A DNA stretch of 64,000 nt, from assembly GCA_000499405.2 (NCBI GenBank), contig HG738141.1, positions 342,032-406,031 of the forward strand, written 5' to 3'. This DNA comes from Onchocerca volvulus (taxonomy: Eukaryota; Nematoda; Chromadorea; Rhabditida; Onchocercidae). Positions 35,709-50,352 of this stretch are shown here, one piece after another. Every line of letters starts with the position of its first letter. The stretch's first letter is position 1. The notes under the pieces are model-generated. The model saw only the letters and a program-made list of their open reading frames with translations, was not told the origin of the DNA and made no database searches. Position numbers and translations under genes: made by a program.

Positions 35709-38700
35709 TTTAACTTTTTTTTTTTAATTCTAATTCAAATTTTCTTCAATCTTCCTTTCTCAAGCTACCAGCCTTCCACCCCTGAAATATAAATTCAAAA
35801 TTTTCCAAAAAAATTTATATGCTTTAGTCGAAATGATCGATTCAAATTGATTTGATTGACAATCAATCATATTTTGCTGGCAAAATGAAAAATTTCATCA
35901 AAATAATCAATTAAAAATTATCAATTGATAAATTGATAATTTAAATGATAAATAAAATGATATATTAATTGAAATGAAAAAAAAATGATTACTAATATAT
36001 ATCTGATAAAAATTTGATTACAAAATATTTATTTTTATATAAATTTGTAATTGAATATTTTGTAAATACTAAAAAGCACCCAATTCTAACATCATCATCA
36101 TCGATGGAATTTTCTTTTAAAAATTCGAAAAACTGGAAACTTTTTCTTCATCTCAATTACAATTCCTCTTTCTCCTCTTTCTCCTTCTCATCTACTTTTT
36201 CTTTTTTTTTTTTTTTGTTTTCTCCAATTCTCTTTAAGAAAATTTGTTTCTTTGCAAAAATATTATTTAAAACTATTTTTAAAATTTCAATCAATATCAA
36301 TCATACCACATTTCCATCTTCTTTACACAATTCACTTCCACTTCCTTTTTACTCATTAAGATATAATTTATAACAAAAAGTAATTTTCTCGTACAAATTT
36401 ATATTTCATCATTTCAAATAATAAAAATTTAAAAATTTTTCATCTTTTTTTTTTTTTCTTCTAATTTTCACCGAAAAAAAAAAGATCATAAAAATCAACT
36501 TATTATCTTTTATCATTATCATTATTATTATCATAAATCATTATCATTAGTAATTTCTAGCAGTTAAAATAATGATAATGATGACATTGAAATAATGATG
36601 AAAAAAAAAAAGAAAAAAAAAAGGAAGAAAATTGAAATGATATGATCGATGATGATGAATAAGGGAAAGAAGAAAAAAAAAAAAAGTACAAAATGTGACA
36701 ATGAACTTGAAAAAAAAAAAGAAACCAAATCGTTTGTTCAATTGATTGAAATTCTAAAATATGCAAATTATTTGAAAAGAGGAGAATTAAACAGGAAAAA
36801 AAAAAAAAAAAAGAAAAATCAACAATTGAGATAACAATCATTTCGAATTTTTCAATTTTTTTTTTCCAACAAAAAAACGATGTTCGTATCTTTTTTTTTT
36901 TTTCATCTTCTTTAACAAATAATTTTAATTTTGCAATCTTTAAAAATTTTTATTTGAGATTAAAATTTGATAAGGAAAAAAAAAATTTGTCATACTGAAG
37001 GAATTTTTTTTTTTTTTTTGAAAAACAAAATTTGCTATATGAAGGAAAGTTTTTTTTTTTTTTGAAAACGAAATTTATTATTCTAGAGAAATTTTCCATT
37101 CCCTTATGAAAAATTTGAAATAAATAAATAACAACTAAAATTAACAAATTTAGCAATTGAAATAAGTAAAAGATGAATTGAAGTAATTACAAAATCGAAT
37201 AAATTGATTGAATCAAATAAGCAAATAATTCAAAATCGAATTTAATACAATATATAATATAAAAAATAATTTAAAATAAATCTTTTATAATATCATCTGA
37301 GCAATTAGCATAAACATAAAACACTGAAAATATTTTTTAAATTCGATCAAAAATTATCGATTTTTTAAATTCGATTAAAAATCATCAAATTTTTTGCTAT
37401 CGTAAGTCTAATTTGAGAAATATTATATATACGGTAGCATTTGTTAAATAATATAAAAAAGAGATATTTTAGTTTGAAATTTCAACTTAACATACTCCAC
37501 TTAAAAGAGAAAATCAAACATTTGTTTTATAAATCATCCATTTGGAAGATGACAAATAGAAAGATTGTTTACCAAGAAAAAAAAAAAAAAAAAATGATAA
37601 AAAATGAAAAAAAAAAAATCAATACTTCTTCCTGGTATCTGTACTTTCAATTAATAAGGATAAATTAAAATTTTTAGTATCAAATCGGAAATTTTAATGA
37701 AATTTTAAAAATGTCAAAAAAAAAAAAAACATCATGAAATTGCTATTAATTGAAAACAAAATGGAAGAAATGAGAAAAAAAACTAATAATAAAGAAAAAT
37801 TTGAAAAATAATTCGAATGATAGTGAAAATTTAAATGATTTCTAATTAAAAATTATATTGAATTAATTTTAACGATTTCTATTTAATTTCTATTTAAAAT
37901 GATATCAAAAATTAATTTTAACAATTTCTAATATTATTTTATTGTTTACAATTTATTATTAATTACAACCAGTAATAAACTTTTTTTTTTTGATGATCAT
38001 AATAATATGGGAGAAAGAAAAGAAGAAAAGAAAGATATAAAATGGAATAATAAAAGAAATTTGATAGATGACATCAATAACGACAATAATAATAATAGTA
38101 ATAATAATAATGAAAAAGAAAAAAATCATAAAATAATGACGATTGAAAAATACCAAACGTTTTTACTATCATTAATATTATCATTATAATCATCATTATC
38201 ATCATCATCAACATCATCTCATTATCATGATCATAATTCTCATCATCGGAGTTATCAATCAATATCAATTTGATATTTTGAATTTTTCTCAATATCATTT
38301 CATTTTTATTTGTAATAATATTATTCAAATAAAATTATGCTTAAAAAATCAAAGAAAGAAGTAAGTAATCAATTTAAATTATTTAACTCAAATATTTAAT
38401 TTATTGATTGATTATGATTGAGGTAAGATAAAGTATAATTGATTTTTAAGATTTTAATATTCATTTATTTAGTGATATTTTGACGAGATTATTATTATTG
38501 ATAATTGATAATTGATTAATTTTAATATCAATACTTCTGCTATTTATCGGTAATTAATCGTAATATAATTAGTTATCGAATTCGACAAAATAAATTATTG
38601 CAATTAATTAAAAAAGCAAATTCCTCTTCGATTGTCTCAATCTTTAAAAATTTTTTTTTTTTTTTTTTTCAATATAAAAGAATTCTCGATATATAGGTAT

Positions 38701-41207
38701 TCATCGAATATGACTGTATATTTCGATTAAAAATATCATTGATCGAACAGTGATCGTAGGGATAATCGTATCAATTATTATCACTTTAATCAAGAATGAA
38801 ATTCCGAGATTTATCGGTCAAGATATCAGGATAGATTACGCAAATTAAAGCTTGTTAGTGATAATGATGATGAAACTGATAATATATTTAAATATGATTC
38901 TTATTTGATAAAAATTGGTCATAAACAAAATATTAAAGTTTTAGTTTTGGAAATTCGAAAAAAAAAAAATTCGTGATCAAAGATTAAAATCAAAGATTAA
39001 AATAAACTGCTTAAAATGATACAAACAATCTTTGAGATTTGAATGAAATTTTAAATGAAAACTATACAAATTTCATGCATTATTTTTTCGGACGAATAAA
39101 TCTGTCGTGGGAATTTATGATTAAATGATGCTATAATTAAATTAATAATCGAATACTTAAATGTAACCAAACGAAATAATCCGATATTTGTCATGAAGAA
39201 ATTTAATGATTTCAATTGACAACAATAGTATTATGTCGCTGAATACAACTGTTAACGTAATATCGGGAATGATAATCCAATTTCGATTTAACACAGAAAA
39301 TTGAAGAATTGAATTTCTCTCTAAACATTAATCAAAAACATAAACAAAGCAAATTAAAAAAAAAAAAAAAAGATAGAATCAATGAATTATTGATTATTTC
39401 TGAATGATGTAATTTCAATCGGAGATGATAAAAATGATTATTTTATGATAAGAACTAAAATTAGTAAATCATATCCAATTTATAATTAATCAAAATATCT
39501 AATTTGTAATTAATTTATTAAACTTTATCATTTTAACAAATTAAAACATTTCCAATATTTTGAATTAAAATTCTTCCAATTGATAATAATATAAATTATA
39601 AATTGGACATAATCTGCATGATAATCTACCAGTAATATTAATTAATAAATTAGCAATTTAGAAGATTAATTAATTAAATTTTATTACATAAAACTTTTTA
39701 ATACATAACTTATTTATATATTTATCATCTGCTGGTAATCAAATCTGATAATATCTTGATAATTATCAAAATGAAAATTCCAGAAAAAAAAAGACATCCG
39801 GAGAATTTTTAAAATAATGAATTTTTAACGAAAGAAAAAAGGAAATGAAAATTAAATAAAATTAAATTGAATTAAGCAAAGTAAAATTAAATTTCGTTAT
39901 AACAAAAAAATAAATAAAAATAAAAAAATAATAAGCAATAAATAATTTATAAATTGAAACTTTTTGTTAAAATGAAAAACGAAAATAATAAAAATTACAA
40001 AAATCAATAAATCATAACTTAAAAATCAATCACTTCTTTCCTAAAAAAAAAAAAAAACTTTTTTTTTTTGAACAGAAAGAAAAATGTTAAAATCAAGATT
40101 TAAAAAAAAAAAAAAAGAGGAAATGTAGATTAAAATTTAAATTTATTTTTTTAATTGTCATTTTTGCAAAAATCATTTCTTTCATCTCCAAAAATCATCT
40201 TCCTTCTTTTCTTCTTCTTCTTCTTATCTTTCATTCTAATTAACATTTCCAAAAATTTTCAAATTTCACATCAATTCAATGCACTTTGCTAATTTAATAA
40301 TGAAGTTTAATTAAATTTAATATAAATATGTACATATACATATATATATATACAAATTATACATTACATAATATGTACTTTTTTCTTTTTTCCTCTTTAA
40401 AAATTATAAATTAAATTAATTAATTTAATCAAATTGCTATTAATAAATTATCAATACAAGGTCATATATAAGATAATCTATTGATTATGAATTTAAAAAA
40501 AAATTTTTCCAATAATAAATATTCATTCGAAAGTTAATTTTTTTTTTTTTTGACGAATTCAATCAATTAATTTAAAATTTCTTGATAAATTATATAAATT
40601 TTCAAATAACAAAATTCAAAATTTCTTTATAAACAAAATTTTTATTAAAAAATATTCCATGAAAATATTTGTGCTTTAAAGAAATTCATTGATAACAAAA
40701 AAAAAAAAAAAAGATATGATGGTAAATATTACAAAAACTATTTGATAAAATTCTAAAAAAAAAAAAAGAAAATGATATTAGTAAAGATTTAAATATAATA
40801 TGTTTAAAATTTTAGAAATAGAAAACTTGATTACTTGTTTAAGGATGGAATAAATTATCTGATAATATATATTTCCTGAAATTCCGATAACAATATCCAC
40901 GGGGCATTTTTAAATGAAATCAAAAAATGCATATAATTTATATATAATTTATGATAATAATTTATAGAATATAAATTATAACTTCTAAAACTTTTTTCCA
41001 AACGTTAATAACTATTAAAATTAAATTTAAATTATAAAAAAAGAAGTACGTTTTGTCTTTTTTTTTTATGGCATTTTACTAAATAGTAAATTAAATACTT
41101 AATTTGATGGAAAAGAAAAAATGATGAAATGAAATAATAAATTTAAGAGGATAATAGAATACTACTTGAGCTAATGTGACAGAAAATACGATTTAATTTG
41201 TCAAATT
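35709..41207. other. Gene-free AT-rich region (first part)
   Basis: No gene is supported. Open frames here are homopolymer artefacts (Lys- or Phe-runs). It contains many A and T runs of 10-18 bases and TTATCA/TGATAA clusters at about 36500-36600 and 38060-38245. A possible 5' leader exon of the MIF4G gene ends at its acceptor near 35781. Confidence 0.6.
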
Positions 41208-41552
41208 CGATCTGATCTGTATAAAATACAATCTGATCTGGCATAAAATACAATCTGATCTGTATAAAATGCAATTTGATCTGTATAAAATGCGATTTGA
41301 TCTAATATAAAATACAATGTGATCGGAATAAAATGCAATCTAATGAATGAGAACTGATCTGGTATAAAATTCTATCTGATCTGCATAAAATACGATCCGA
41401 TCTGGTATGAAATACAATTTGATCTGTATAAAATATGATATGATCTGATCCAGCAATTTGATCTGTATAAAATATGACATGACAATTTGATCTGTATAAA
41501 ATATGATATGATCTGATCCGGCAATTTGATCTGCATAAAATATGATATGATC
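41208..41552. repeat. GATCTG minisatellite A
   Basis: About 13-14 degenerate units of roughly 22-28 bases with the core GATCTGTATAAAATACAAT. Later units include the higher-order phrase ATGATATGATCTGATC. Confidence 0.8.
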
Positions 41553-44500
41553 TTTAAAAAAGAATTTTATGAATTATTTCTAATTGAGGTTAATTTTTCA
41601 TAATATTCATTATCTAATATTAATTATGATTTCATCTAATACTGAATCATTATGATTTAGTATTTTATATTAATTATGATCTGATTTAATATTGAATGAT
41701 TTGATATATTTGAAAAAAAAAAAAAAGAAAAACTTAAATATACGGAAATCATTGAACTGAATAATCTTTTATATCACAATATATCATTGAACTATTATTC
41801 AAACCATGTTGAAAAATTTACGTCCATCGAAACATATTCAAATAAATTTAATAATTAAAAACTTAAAAATATCATAAAGGGTCGAAAATAAATTATTTTT
41901 TAAACTATTTGTTTCATCATCATTTCCATTCCATCACTATTACCAAAAAAAAAAGAAAAAAATAATTTAATAAATTATTTTTAATTAAAAATGATTTTTA
42001 TCGTTAAAATTTATGAATTATTGTCTAATAATTAATTAATGTTCAAAATTGAATTGATTCATTTTTATGGCATATATTTTTACAAATAACGACATCTAAT
42101 CAACTAAAAATTTTTGTTTTAAATTACATTTAAAAATTTTTAAACTTAAACATCTGTTATGTATAATATTACGAAGAAAAATGTGTAATTCAAAGAATTA
42201 CACATTTTTAAATTAAAATTTAAATTATTTCAATATTCAATATTTTTCAAAAATATTATTGATAAAAATTATTCTTGTATAAGTTGAAAACTTTTATCTT
42301 TCTTTTTGTTCTATCATATCAACTTATATAAGTTATCTTTATTAAAATGATAAGATTTATGAGAAATGAAAAAAAAAAGTAAAATAAAGTTGAAAATTTA
42401 AAAAAAAAGTTTAAATTTAATATATCTGCATATAGTTAAGCTTGAATGTAGTAGTTAAGCTGGAAAATTGAAAAATTTTAAAAATAAAAATCAATAACAA
42501 CTGTTAAGAATAATAAGCATAAACAAAAAAAAAACCAAAAGATTGAAGGAAAAGAGATTGAAGTTTCTTTAGAAAGTTGGAATAAATTTGAAATTAGTCA
42601 ACAAAAACTGTCTGTTTAAAAAAAAAAAAAAAAAAAAAGGAAAAAGAAAAAATGAATTGTTGAAAAATAGACAATCAATATCGATCAAATCAGAATGATG
42701 GTAAAAGAGTTTAAAAAAAAAAAAAAAGAAAAAAAAAGAGAGCCATTTTGAAATGAAGAATAAAATTGTTTAAAAGAATAAAGATTAAACAAGTTTTGAC
42801 AGGAATTTTTAGAATTTCCGAGGAAAAAAAAAAAAAAAAAACTTTTTGTCTAATCATTTCTAAATCTTTCACATATTTATATAAATCATTCACTTGTAAA
42901 ATATATGAATGAAATAAAAAAAGCTGTGAAAATTTAAAAAAAAATAAAGATGTGAAAAAATACTAACAATAATAGTAATTGATATGATAAAAGATGGTGA
43001 TAAAATATGAATAGTAGCAAATTTTGCTTATTTTCATTAATTTTTTGTGAATTTTTCATAAGTTTTTTACAAGTTTCATAAGTTTTTCATAAGTAAATTT
43101 CATAAATTTTATGAGGGAGAAAAAAAAAGAAAGGAGATAAAAAATGAAAATGGAAAAATTGGAAAAAGAAATGATAATTAATTGATAAAAAACTTGATGA
43201 AATTTTAAAAAAAAAAAAACTTATGAAAAAATTTACTCAATTTATTTTGAAATTATAACATTACATCAATAAAATTTTAAGATGAAATAAATCAAAATTT
43301 AGAAATATTAGAAAGAAAAATGTCAAGAAAATGATGGAAAATTTGATTGAATGAAAGAGAGAAGATAATTTGAAGTGAAATTGTCTAATTTAAAGTTGTA
43401 AAAAAATTAACGAAATTTAACTCCGATTAGTCTCCTAAATGTTAAATGATAATTATAACAGAATATGAATAGATAAGATTTAGTAGTAATAATGATAATG
43501 ATAGTAATAACTGATTAGAGATAACAAGAAGGAATGAAATTGATATATCGATTTATTGATGATTGAATATATCAATTTTCTTTTCGATTTTTTTTTTTTT
43601 TAAACACAATTTTAGAATTTTTCTTTTTGATTAATTAAAAAATTTCGATAATGAAAAAAAAGAAAAAGAAAAAAAAAATGAAAGAAAGGGAAAATTAATA
43701 GATCCGATTTAATAATTCGAATTTGATTTAACGATTTTTTCATTAATTGAAATTTTGATTTCAATCAAATGTATTAATTTAATTTATATTAATTTAACCA
43801 TTTGAAAAAAAAAATACAGATAAGTAAAATAATGGAAGAGGTAAATATGAAAAGATGGATTATTTTGTGGAAATTTTAATTTGCTTGACAACAGAAGTTT
43901 AGTTAATAATTGAATAAGTATTAAACGAGTTATTATCAACTAATAATATTGATAATTAATTACTGATAATTAATATATATATATTTCAATAAATTTAATC
44001 TTATCAGTGTTGTTAATCAAACTCAAACTGAAATGGTACAAATTATTTATTAATATATAACATGATAAAGAATTTCGATTAGCTTTTTATTCATAATTTA
44101 AAGTAATAAAAATTGCAATTATTTAAAAACAATAAATTCAAACCTTTTTTTTTTCTTTCCAAAAAAAATTCATTTAATTTCATTAAAATATTTCAACAAA
44201 AAATAGCACAAAAATGAAATTATGATTGCCGTATTTTGTTATTTATCTTAATTTTTGTGGTGATTTTTTTTTGGCATGATTTTTTATTATTTCTTATGTA
44301 TTTAATGAGTTTTTGAATTTTTTTTAAGGTTCGAAATGTTGATAGTTTTTTTTTTTAATTTTCCTTTGAGTATTATGAATTAGATTATGAGTTCGATATT
44401 GCTATTTTAATTATCGAAAATTTTTGAAAATCAAACAAAACTCAAAACTTTAATATTTTGTCTTATCCTTACGAAAATTTTTATCAAATTCTTATTTTTT

Positions 44501-44816
44501 ATCAAATTTCAAATATCAGAAAGAAAGATGAAAAAAAAAAGAGAATAATTCAAGTAATCATATAATTCATTATGCAAGATATCTAATTATCTAAATAATT
44601 CGTATTTTAATCATTTCTTTTTGTTACCTAATTGAATTTAATTTTTTTTTTTTTTTTTTTTCAATTATAACAGATTGGAAAGAATTAGAAAACATTAATC
44701 GAAATATAGAAATTATGAAATTAAATATAAATATAATATAAAAAAAGAAAATGTAAAAATTCTCATTTACACATGAACATCTATAAAATGATAAACATTA
44801 CTATTTTAACCAGACA
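41553..44816. other. Gene-free AT-rich region (second part)
   Basis: I see no gene. A/T homopolymers dominate, and the short imperfect inverted and direct repeats are as expected at this base composition. Confidence 0.6.
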
Positions 44817-45059
44817 TTGATAAAAATGCAAAACGTTATCAATCATTACGAACTAACAAGTGATGTTTCATCACAAACAATTCAATCAATATCAATTCAA
44901 TTTAACGAACATCACTTCTTTCATTTGATAAGAAAATTATTTTTGACTGTTATCACCTCACTGATAACATCACATTGGAAATTGATAGTTAAAAGAAAAA
45001 AGAAAAAAAGAAAAATGAAACGATGAAAAATGATACAAACTGCACGAAAAAACTATTAT

Positions 45060-45540
45060 TTAAATTTACATTAGATCACATGATCATGATTATGATAATA
45101 ATGATAATAACGATGATGATGATGATGATAATATTGATAAGGGAAAAGAAAAAAATGAACGATGTAAATAGCTACCATATGATTCACACATCTGTGCCAA
45201 TAATTAATCATCATTATTATTCACTATTCTTATCAGTATTATAAGCAAAATTATCATTAAAATATTCTAGATAATCTCTTCCTATTATTATAATTATTAT
45301 CATCCTTATCATCATAATCATTATTGATAATGATGTTACCAGTGGTGACTATATTTTATCATCAAATTATCAACATCATCATTACCGTTAATTTCATCAT
45401 CACTTTTATCACTTATCATGGATTATTTTATCCATGTCATCATTACTATAATATTTTCCATTAATTACAACTATTATCATCGTTAACTACTATCATTATC
45501 ATTGTTATCATTATCATCATCAACAACAAAATATTTTAAT
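45060..45540. repeat. TGATAA/TTATCA-rich array
   Basis: Imperfect repeats of ATGATAATGATGA on one side and TTATCATCATTA on the other, with dozens of TTATCA, TCATCA and TGATAA motifs. TGATAA is also the core of nematode GATA-factor sites. Whether this is a simple repeat or a regulatory cluster cannot be told here. Confidence 0.55.
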
Positions 45541-46087
45541 GTCTTACTCATTCTTTTACGAAAAGATAACAAACAAAAAAACAAGTGCTAATAAACAAAT
45601 GACGAAAACACAATGAATAAGTAATAAGAAAAGAAAAAAAAGAAGAAAAGAAGGTAAAGATGAAGAAAAAGAGAGAGAGAGAAAGAGAAAAAGACAGAAG
45701 AAGAAATTATAGAGTAGGAAAAAAAGAAATAAATGTTTATTATGTATTAATAGTTTTTTGTCATTTTATAGATAATTTCAAATTTTGATGATATTTTCTT
45801 CAATCATAAAATTTTCTTTATCAAATTATCATTATCACTATTATTATCACTCTTATCATTAATTACAATCATTCCTTATCATTTTATCATTTATAATTAA
45901 ATGATTAATTGTGATAATATTTTTGAAATTATACATAAAAGAGAAATGGTAAAAATGAGAAATTATCGTGATTAATATGAAAGATACATAAATATATCCA
46001 AAATGACGAACAGCAAACATTTGTTCAAATAGATCGAAGGAATTCTCGTTCAACGATGCTGATGGCAACAGGCATCATCAAACTAAT

Positions 46088-46150
46088 GATACATACACAC
46101 ATACACACATACAAATACACACATACACACATACACATACACAGACAGAC
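46088..46150. repeat. ACACAT microsatellite
   Basis: Repeats of ACATACACAC and ACACATAC, ending in ACAGACAGACG. Confidence 0.85.
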
Positions 46151-46223
46151 GTAATTGAAATATACGTTCACTTTCCAGGTAACAAAAATTCGATAATGTT
46201 GATTTGTACTAAGATTTATTTAG

Positions 46224-46950
46224 CTGATCGATCTTTAATGGCTAAATGATCTGAATAGAATCGATCTAAATAGGATGTCTTTTGATGATTGAATGATCTG
46301 AATAGAATTGATCTGAATAGGATTGATTTGTCTCTTGAAGCTAAATGATTTGGAAATTCAGAATTGACCTGAATAGAATGATCTGCCATTTGGTAGCTAA
46401 TTAATTTGAATAGGATCAACTTGAATGAACAATTTGTAGCTTGGTAGCTAAATAATCTGAATAAAATCGATCTAGATAGGATGATCTAGTTTTTTGATTA
46501 CTAAATGATTTGAACAGAATTGACCTGAATAGAATGATCTGTCATTTGATGACTAATTGATTTGAATAGAATCGACTCTACTTGAATGGGAGGATAATTT
46601 GTTACTTAATAATTAATTGATTTGAATGGAAATGATCTGAATCGGGTCATTTATTTCTTTGATGTTTAAATGATCTGAACAGGATGATTTATTGTTTGAT
46701 GCTTAAATAATCTGAGAAAAAATCGATCTAAATAGAATTCATCAATTTGATGTTTAAAAATGATTTAAATAATTTAAAAAACCTTCGGATCATTTCGACT
46801 GAAATCGATCTAGAATCATCAGTTTGATGCTTAAATGATCTGAATAGAATTATCAATTTGATTCTTAAATGATCTGAATAGAATTATCAATTTGATTCTT
46901 AAATGGTCTGAGTAAAATGATTCGTTGTTCGATAGTTAAATGATAAATAG
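46224..46950. repeat. GATCTG minisatellite B
   Basis: About 13 or more units of roughly 48-55 bases with the core TAAATGATCTGAATAGAAT followed by CGATCTAAATAGGATGAT and a TTTGATG spacer. The GATCTG.ATA.AAT core is shared with minisatellite A 5 kb away. Confidence 0.8.
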
Positions 46951-47339
46951 GAGAAGAGAATTCGTCTATTTTTTTCACCAATATAATTCGCCAAAGGTCA
47001 CAAAAGGTCATCTCAACAAAACATTCATTCATCGAAACGGAAAGAAACATTTTTGTTCAAATTTCAGAATATTGTAATATAGCAGATGTTATTCTTGCAA
47101 TTTTTTTATTAAATTCTCCGAATATTCAAATAATGAATAATAATTTAAAAAAAAAGAAAAAAAAAAGAAAAATTGTTAATTTCAAATATTCTTGAATTAT
47201 ATAAAAATTTGAATTACAATGTGTAAAATGCAAAATTTTAATTATAACTCGCTATTCTTAAATTATCATGAATATTGCAACATTCAATATTATTAAATTA
47301 TTAAATGGAAAAAAATATGAATAGGAAATCATAAAAATA

Positions 47340-47665
47340 TATATTTTATATTCATGACAAATATTTCTGAAGAATTAAGAAAATACGGTAGTAAATACCG
47401 TACTTTATGATAGATATATCTCAAGATTTTCGACAAACATAACTCAAGAATCATGAAAATACGATGATATATATAGTAATTATGATAAATTTAACTCAAT
47501 AATCATGAAAATATGATGATAAATATAGTAATTACGACAAATTTAACTAAAGAATTATGAAAATACGATGATAAAAATAGTAATTATGATAAATTTAACT
47601 CAAGAATCATGAAAATACGGTAATATATATCGTAATTTACGATAGATATTGCCTAAAGAGTTACA
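47340..47665. repeat. Minisatellite, about 54-58-bp unit, five copies
   Basis: Units contain CAAGAATCATGAAAATACG, GATGATATATATAGTAATTA, then GATAAATTTAACT. The first and last copies are the most diverged. Confidence 0.8.
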
Positions 47666-50104
47666 AATCTATTTTAATAAATTAAGGGCATTAATTAATT
47701 AAAACATAAATATATTTATAAATGATAAGAACTGGAATGTGATATGATAAGAATAAATGAGTACAAATGATCGAAATTTTAAAGTATTACGCATTTCTTT
47801 CTTCTACGATTTATCAAATGATGCAAAACGTATGACAGATAAATTAATAAGATGGCGAATTAAAGGGGTATTAATTTATTAAAAATGATTAATTGATAAA
47901 TTTTCAAAATGTAACACATATTACGGCAATATGATTGATATTTGATAAAATTTTAATTATTTCTTCTCTTATCGTCCCAATTTCTACGAGTTTCCATTTA
48001 TAACGAAAAGATATGATATGATAATTTAAGTATCAAATGTAATAAATATATATTTACAGTAATATGATTTATATTGATAAAATTTATCACTTCTTTTTCC
48101 ATTCTCTCATTTTCTATTATTTCAGAATTTTTCATTTTTGAAAGAAAAGATATGATAATTTAAGTATCGAATATAGTTTGTAATTTAAATTCAAAATTTG
48201 ATATTCATGGAATTTGAAAATGTTAACAAAAAAAAAAGAATATTTAAGATTGAATTGTATTTCAAGAAAAAAAAAAAAAAACTTTTGGACAAACGCTTAA
48301 ATATCAAAATTCTAAATTTTCAATAATGATTGAAGTATTTTTTGAACAAAACTTGAACAAGGATTTGATCAATTCAAAAATTATGATCAAAAATGAGATA
48401 TTAAAGTTTCAAAAAACCCAAAACTATATGTATAAATGCTAAAATTCCACGGAAAAAAGTATACAAGCAATATGATTCTAAAATTTTAGTACAAAAATTG
48501 AAACAATTTGAAAACTATAAGACACGAAAATTAGATGATAATTATATTTATGATAGAAAATATCCGCTGATTAATAATGATTTCCATCGGAATTATTTTA
48601 TCAACATAATCAGATTAAAAACATTATATTTAAATAATGATTATTGATTTTTAAAAGATTCTAGCCAATTATATCATGATTATTAAGCATGAATGATTAT
48701 TATGATTAAAGAATTTGTAAAATGAGAAAAGAAAAAAATTTACATTTTTTTATATCGGCAAATCAGGCGTTATTGATTAAGGTAATATTTCTATCTTAAT
48801 TTTAATTAAAAAATTAAAAATAATCACATTAAATAATTTAATTTCTCTTCTCCATCATTAATTGGCACATAAAATAAAAACTAAAACCTGTTGAAGTTAA
48901 TTAATTTGCAATTATTCAATGAAGTTACTTACCTTTCAAAATATTTCTCTGAAATTTATCGAAAATATTATGTAACAACTGTTGTTGATAATCGATAGAA
49001 TGAGATGAAATAAAAATAGATAATGTTTCGGAAGATAGATCTCGAGAGTTTTTGCTTTTTTTTTTTGAAAATTTTTAAAAAAATTTAAAAAATAAAATCC
49101 CATCGAGAAAATTCTTGATTCATTGATGATATCGATTTTTCACAAAAGAAAAAAGAAAAAAAACATTTACTTCTGCCTTAACGAAGCCTTCATATGAAAA
49201 TTATAAATCGATAACTCAAATTCATTTCAGGATTCATTCTATACAGAATCTTTAAAAAAAACCTCTTCATTTATCATAGTTTTAGTCTTAATTATTAAGA
49301 AACATAGACTTGACAATATATAAATAAGTAATAAATATATTTTTACTAGGAAAAATTTGTAAAGCAAATACATGCCAACGCTTAATGTTTTAAAATATTT
49401 ATTAATAATTTAAAATATTTGTAATAATTCCCCAAATTTAAATAAATCAATCAATTTTATTTTTTCATCTTAAAATTGATACATTGCTGGAAAAAAGATC
49501 ATCTTTATTATTTCGAAACAAATTAAATCATAAGAGATCAATGAACTCATAAAATCAACAATCAAGGACAGCGAACTTCATCACTAATTACCATTTATAA
49601 AAATCAAATTCCTCAGCTGAAATAAAGAAATTTGAATTTATCTATTCAACTTACCATCACAGTACTTTCATGTCTTATTTTTCTGTTTAAATTTCGAAAA
49701 ATTTTCTAATTATATTTTAAATACCTGCAACAAATATTAACAACTTTATCCCATATTAAACAAAGTATAAGAAAAAAGAGAAAAAACTATCTGATAAATG
49801 CACAACAAAAATATGAATAAATATCAAAACAACTTATTTAAATCTTCAACAAATTATATCTAACTATAGTTTGAAAGTATTAGATTCTAATGTTCTAATA
49901 TTCTCCAATATTAGAATATTCTTAAAATCATAATAAAATATTCAAAATTGATAAAATTCTTATTAAATAACAATTTCATAGTAATATGGAAAGTAATAAT
50001 GTGTTATAGCATTTTATATTTGATTATAAAAATAAAAAAATATTACATTTTGATAAAAAATAACAGTTAAAATAAAAAAAAAAACTTTTCTATCATTGAA
50101 TTTT
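47666..50104. other. Gene-free region upstream of the MIF4G gene and downstream of NDOR1
   Basis: No gene is supported. On the minus strand an ATTTCAG followed 16 bases later by GTAAGT (about 48937-48959) could be a tiny leader exon, but nothing else supports it. The end probably includes 3' flank of NDOR1. Confidence 0.5.
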
Positions 50105-50282
50105 TTTAATATATATAATTAAAACTTAAGTGTTCGCTGTTCATTTTTACACAACATTTCAAGTTCTTAATCGATTGATTTGAAATTTTGGTACAATGTT
50201 GCATTGGAATAGGCACGTGTTTTTACATAGATAAGGCGCATATTTAAAAAGTTTCGAAGACTTAATATTTTGAGCAAAACAA
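50105..50282 (+). mobile_element. Dispersed repeat, second copy of the Helitron-like element
   Basis: Similar along about 170 bases to 29519-29665 (GTTCATTT, ACACAAC, GATTTGAAATTTTGG, ATGTTGCATTGGAATAGG, CACGTGTTT, ATATTTTGAGCAAAAC). The hairpin and CTAG end are not present, so it is truncated. It lies just downstream of the NDOR1 stop. Confidence 0.6.
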
Positions 50283-50352
50283 ACAGTTCGAGTGGTCGAT
50301 TCAGCTTTCTGAATATAAATGATAACTCTCGCATATTATTCCATCTTTTTCT

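Noticed and set aside
36557..36841. Open frames of 60-94 codons on both strands rich in Phe or Lys
   Set aside because: They come from A and T runs; composition is homopolymeric and no splice context or family match exists.
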